From Thermoleophilaceae bacterium (GTDB lineage Bacteria > Actinomycetota > Thermoleophilia > Solirubrobacterales > JACPNS01), in contig JAEMRJ010000040.1 of assembly GCA_016463365.1 (NCBI GenBank), positions 1-16,693 of the forward strand: DNA of 16,693 nucleotides. Reading direction: 5' to 3'. The notes beneath the pieces are model-generated. The model searched no databases. It had not been told where the DNA came from and was given only the letters and a program-made list of their open reading frames with translations. This document shows positions 14,008 to 16,693 of this stretch, piece after piece (within the stretch, counting starts at the first letter, position 1; each line of letters begins with the position of its first letter). Both the position numbers and the translations under genes were made by a program.

Positions 14008-14388
14008 TCAGCGAACCCTTACGGTCGCCTTCATCGTGTTGGGGTGAATCGTGCAGTAGAGGCTGTAGGTGCCCCTGCGGGTGAACTTGTGGGTGTAGTT
14101 GTAGGAACCACGCCTGGTCTGGGAGTTGAATTTGACCGGCCCGGTCCGAACGGAGACGTTGTGCCTGCGAGACGTCCCGTTCCAACGAAAGCGAACCGTG
14201 TCGTTGCGCGCGATCGAGAGTGAGGACGGTGAGAAGAAGCTGTCACCGACGGTGACGCCCCTGACTGCGCTCGCCGCGGCCTGCTGATGGTCGGCTGAGG
14301 CCGGCACCGCGGCAACCGCAAGCGCTCCGATCAGTGTGAGCAGGGCGGCGAGGGATACGGCATATGAGGTCTTGCCTGACGAATTCAT
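14008..14388 (-). CDS. Secreted plastocyanin-like cupredoxin
   Basis: A small blue-copper type protein, 126 residues from ATG 14388. A signal peptide (LAALLTLIGALAVAAVPASA, cleavage near 32) directs export. The mature part is a single beta-sandwich: VTVGDSFFSPSSLSIARNDTVRFRWNG, then RRHNVSV with His76 and YCTIHPNTMKATVRV with Cys112, His115 and Met119, the four expected type-1 copper ligands. It is likely an extracellular electron carrier or copper-binding protein; no partner oxidase is nearby. An in-frame TTG at 14406 would add six residues before the signal peptide and is less likely. It lies between terC and the B12-chain gene, with about 45 AT-richer bases before it. Confidence 0.85.
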   Translation of the reverse strand: MNSSGKTSYAVSLAALLTLIGALAVAAVPASADHQQAAASAVRGVTVGDSFFSPSSLSIARNDTVRFRWNGTSRRHNVSVRTGPVKFNSQTRRGSYNYTHKFTRRGTYSLYCTIHPNTMKATVRVR

Positions 14389-14424
14389 GTGGCCAGTATC
14401 CAACAATCGCCATTCGCAATCTTG

Positions 14425-14434
14425 AACAATTGTT
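14425..14434. promoter_or_regulatory. AT-rich palindrome between terC and the cupredoxin gene
   Basis: AACAATTGTT is a perfect 10-bp palindrome ending at the terC stop, in a short stretch clearly richer in A and T than its surroundings and containing further CAAT copies. It could be part of a cupredoxin promoter or operator; this is a guess. Confidence 0.25.
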
Positions 14435-15549
14435 TACGACTTTTCGTCGTCCTCGAAGCCTGGCGGGCGATCGAGCGGATCGCGTCTTGGCTCCATCGAC
14501 AAATCCTCGACCGGCTCGCCCGGCAGCAGTGGGCCTTGACCGCGCGTCGCGAGCAGCGACCAGACGATCGAGCCACCTGCCGCGAGCACGATGAAACCGA
14601 GCGATGCTCCGATCGGCACGTGGTAGATCTCGCTGATCATGAACTTGACTCCGACGAAGACGAGCACGACCGCGAGCCCCATCTGCAGGTAGATGAAGCG
14701 GTCCATCGCGTCGGCGAGCAGGAAGTAGAGCGCGCGCATGCCGAGCAGCGCGAAGGCGTTCGAGGTATAGATGATGAACTTGTCGCTGGTGATCGCGAAG
14801 ATCGCCGGGATCGAGTCGATCGCGAAGACCAGGTCCGTGGCAGCTACGACAAGAATTGCTGCCGCAAGCGGGGTCGCAACCAGAACGCCGAAGATGCCCT
14901 TCTGGCCCGGCTTGCGACCTGCGTCGAACTCTTCGTGCGCGCCGACATCTTCGGGCTTGATGAAGTACTTCTCACCGTGGAACTCGTGGCTGACCGGCAT
15001 CAACTTGCGCAGGAAGCGCAGGGCGAGGTTCTTTGAAGGGTCAGTTTCGCCGACGTCGTGGGTGGCCATGCGGATACCCGTGGCGATCAGCAGGATGCCG
15101 AAGAAGTAGATGACCCAGTCGTATTTTTCGATCAGCTCGGAGCCGGCAAGGATGAAGCCGGCGCGCATGAACAGCGCCATGATCAGCCCCCAGAACAGGA
15201 CTCCGTTCTGCAGCTTTGGCGGAACCTTGAAATAGGCGAAGATGACCGCGAAGACGAAGACGTTGTCGACCGACAGCGCCCGTTCGAGCAGATAGCCCGC
15301 GTAGTACTCGCTGGCGCTGGTGCTGCCGAGCTCCCAGAGGACGATCAGGCCGAAGCCGAGCCCGATCGCGACCCAGAGCACGTTGGCCCAGAGCGCCTCC
15401 TTGATGTCGACCTTGTGCGCCCCCTTGTGGAAGACGAACAGGTCGAGGAATAGGAAGAAGACGACTGAGACGGCGAAGCCGATCCACAACCATGTGGGCG
15501 CGGAGGCGCCCGATGACGTCGCGGCTTCTGAGGTTTTGGCGAGGAGCAT
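14434..15549 (-). CDS. TerC family integral membrane protein
   Basis: Multi-helix membrane protein of the TerC/Alx family, members of which export manganese or are linked to metal and tellurite tolerance. The 371-residue product has about eight or nine helices. The two family repeats carry the acidic signatures: FLFLDLFVFHKG at 32-43 with ERALSVDNVFVFAVIF at 89-104, and ATDLVFAIDSIPAIFAIT at 237-254 with NAFALLGMRALYFLL at 264-278. A cytoplasmic loop at about 165-215 and a charged, proline-rich tail (340-371) are also typical. ATG 15549 lies 41 bases after the mutase large-chain stop, too close for a yybP-ykoY riboswitch, which often precedes terC-like genes elsewhere. No clear Shine-Dalgarno is present. 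The substrate cannot be told from sequence. Confidence 0.92.
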   Translation of the reverse strand: MLLAKTSEAATSSGASAPTWLWIGFAVSVVFFLFLDLFVFHKGAHKVDIKEALWANVLWVAIGLGFGLIVLWELGSTSASEYYAGYLLERALSVDNVFVFAVIFAYFKVPPKLQNGVLFWGLIMALFMRAGFILAGSELIEKYDWVIYFFGILLIATGIRMATHDVGETDPSKNLALRFLRKLMPVSHEFHGEKYFIKPEDVGAHEEFDAGRKPGQKGIFGVLVATPLAAAILVVAATDLVFAIDSIPAIFAITSDKFIIYTSNAFALLGMRALYFLLADAMDRFIYLQMGLAVVLVFVGVKFMISEIYHVPIGASLGFIVLAAGGSIVWSLLATRGQGPLLPGEPVEDLSMEPRRDPLDRPPGFEDDEKS

Positions 15550-15559
15550 TGGCAGCGGA

Positions 15560-15571
15560 GGTTACGTAACC
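15560..15571. promoter_or_regulatory. 12-bp palindrome upstream of terC
   Basis: GGTTACGTAACC is a perfect palindrome ten bases upstream of the terC start, in the 41-base gap after the mutase gene. It could be an operator half-pair for a local promoter. No -10/-35 pair is obvious. Confidence 0.35.
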
Positions 15572-15590
15572 GCACCGGGACTCCGTCCGA

Positions 15591-16693
15591 TCAGAAGACG
15601 GGAACCTCGCGATAGGTCCCAAAAACATCCTGCAGCGCGTGGACCATTTCGCCCTCGGTGGCCATCAGGCGGGCGCAGTCGAGGATCGGGTACATCAGAT
15701 TCTGGTCCGTCGCTGCCGCCGCGCGCAGCGCCTTCAGCGACTCTTCGACTGCGGCAGCGTCACGCGCGGTGCGGACGGCCTTCACGCGATCGACCTGCTT
15801 GCGTTCAAGCTCGGCCGAGATGCGCAGAATTTCAGGCGAATCGTCGGTCTCGAGCTTGTATTTGTTGACGCCGACGACGATGCGCTCACCGGCGTCAACC
15901 TCCAGCTGGTACCTGAACGCCGCGTCGGCGATCTCGCGCTGCGGGAAGCCGCGCTTGATCGACTCGACGATCCCGCCGAGCTCCTCGATGCGGCGGAAGT
16001 AGTCGTAGGCGGCGGCTTCCATCTCGTTGGTCAGGGTCTCGACGTAGTAGCTGCCGCCCAGGGGGTCGGCCGTGCGCGTGACGCCGGTCTCGTGGGCGAT
16101 CACCTGCTGGGTGCGCAGGGCGATCCGCACGGCGTCCTCAGTTGGAAGCGCGAGCGCCTCGTCGAACGAGTTCGTGTGCAGCGACTGCGTTCCGCCGAGC
16201 ACGCCGGCCAGTGCCTCGATCGCGGTGCGGATGTGGTTGACCTCGGGCTGCTGGGCCGTGAGCGATACGCCGGCGGTCTGCGTGTGGAAGCGCATCAACA
16301 TCGACTTCGGGTTCTTCGCGCCGTACGTGTCACGCAGCTCGCGCGCCCAGATCCGGCGCGCGGCGCGGTACTTGGCGATCTCTTCGAAGAACTCGATCTG
16401 CGCGTTGAAGAAGAAGGAGAGGCGCGGCGCGAAGTCGTCGACGTCGAGGCCGCGCTCAATTCCGGCCTTGACATACGCGAAGCCGTCGGCCAGAGTGAAT
16501 GCCAGCTCCTGCTGGGCAGTGCTTCCCGCTTCACGGATGTGGTATCCGCTGATCGAGACCGGGTGCATCAGAGGCATCTCGCGCGTGCAGTACTCGATCA
16601 GGTCTGTGACCAGGCGCATGGCCTCGTCGATCGGGAAACACCACTCCTTCTGGGCGATGTACTCCTTGAGGATGTCGGTCTGGAAGGTGCCGG
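15591..16693 (-). CDS. Methylmalonyl-CoA mutase large (catalytic) chain, 5' end cut by window edge
   Basis: Catalytic TIM-barrel chain of a B12-dependent acyl-CoA mutase, which converts methylmalonyl-CoA to succinyl-CoA in propionate, valine and isoleucine breakdown. The C-terminal 367 residues are visible; the reading frame runs through the right edge, where [14 protein letters not shown] is the usual family sequence, so about 150 residues are missing. Landmarks include [74 protein letters not shown] and [10 protein letters not shown]. The Arg in MRFHTQTAG appears to match the carboxylate-binding Arg of methylmalonyl-CoA mutases, favouring that substrate over isobutyryl-CoA. There is no fused B12 domain: the protein stops after the linker (REVPVF), so it needs the small chain encoded at 13532-13957. 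Confidence 0.93.
   Translation of the reverse strand, partial: GTFQTDILKEYIAQKEWCFPIDEAMRLVTDLIEYCTREMPLMHPVSISGYHIREAGSTAQQELAFTLADGFAYVKAGIERGLDVDDFAPRLSFFFNAQIEFFEEIAKYRAARRIWARELRDTYGAKNPKSMLMRFHTQTAGVSLTAQQPEVNHIRTAIEALAGVLGGTQSLHTNSFDEALALPTEDAVRIALRTQQVIAHETGVTRTADPLGGSYYVETLTNEMEAAAYDYFRRIEELGGIVESIKRGFPQREIADAAFRYQLEVDAGERIVVGVNKYKLETDDSPEILRISAELERKQVDRVKAVRTARDAAAVEESLKALRAAAATDQNLMYPILDCARLMATEGEMVHALQDVFGTYREVPVF

Noticed and set aside
15550..15590. Possible yybP-ykoY manganese riboswitch before terC
   Set aside because: Only 41 bases separate terC from the preceding gene, too few for that riboswitch, and its conserved sequence is not seen.

Overview
The window reads as an ordinary chromosomal segment of a GC-rich, aerobic or facultative Gram-positive bacterium. 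The gene order rpmE / yqhQ-like (DUF1385) / prfA / prmC / sua5 ... rpiB / glyA, GTG and TTG start codons, actinobacterial-type ETF subunits and small secreted cupredoxin/CARDB-like proteins together suggest an actinobacterium, plausibly of the Thermoleophilia (Solirubrobacterales) lineage. That placement is inference from gene content and composition. Every gene I can support lies on the minus strand, so transcription runs from the right edge to the left edge. No tRNA, rRNA, CRISPR array, insertion sequence or phage gene was seen, and no gap exceeds 300 bases.

Right block (about 16693 to 12150): the large chain of a coenzyme-B12-dependent acyl-CoA mutase (methylmalonyl-CoA mutase type, cut by the window edge), a TerC-family membrane protein, a secreted plastocyanin-like cupredoxin, the separate B12-binding small chain of the mutase, and a radical SAM/SPASM enzyme of the anaerobic sulfatase-maturase family with a C-terminal SEC-C zinc motif. 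The two halves of the mutase are thus separated by two genes with no obvious link to it.

Middle block (about 12150 to 8400): a compact operon etfB-etfA-ETF:quinone oxidoreductase, preceded by a leader of about 230 bases with short dyads and closed by a strong hairpin terminator. It would pass electrons from acyl-CoA dehydrogenases to the quinone pool and fits, with the mutase, branched-chain amino acid or odd-chain fatty acid breakdown. The quinone oxidoreductase lacks one of the four usual cysteine ligands of its iron-sulfur cluster.

Left block (about 8350 to 1): a secreted CARDB-like protein, then a translation-related cluster (ribosomal protein L31, DUF1385 membrane protein, release factor RF1, its methyltransferase PrmC, the tRNA threonylcarbamoyl-AMP synthase Sua5/TsaC), then ribose-5-phosphate isomerase B and serine hydroxymethyltransferase (cut by the left edge). 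Two unexpected genes sit between sua5 and rpiB: a Tat-exported flavin amine oxidase whose domain order appears circularly permuted (the family's C-terminal FAD-closing segment comes before the N-terminal Rossmann segment), and a three-helix membrane protein with a GGDEF domain whose catalytic signature is destroyed while the c-di-GMP-binding RxxD inhibitory site is kept. These two genes and the quinone oxidoreductase cluster are the points most worth following up.
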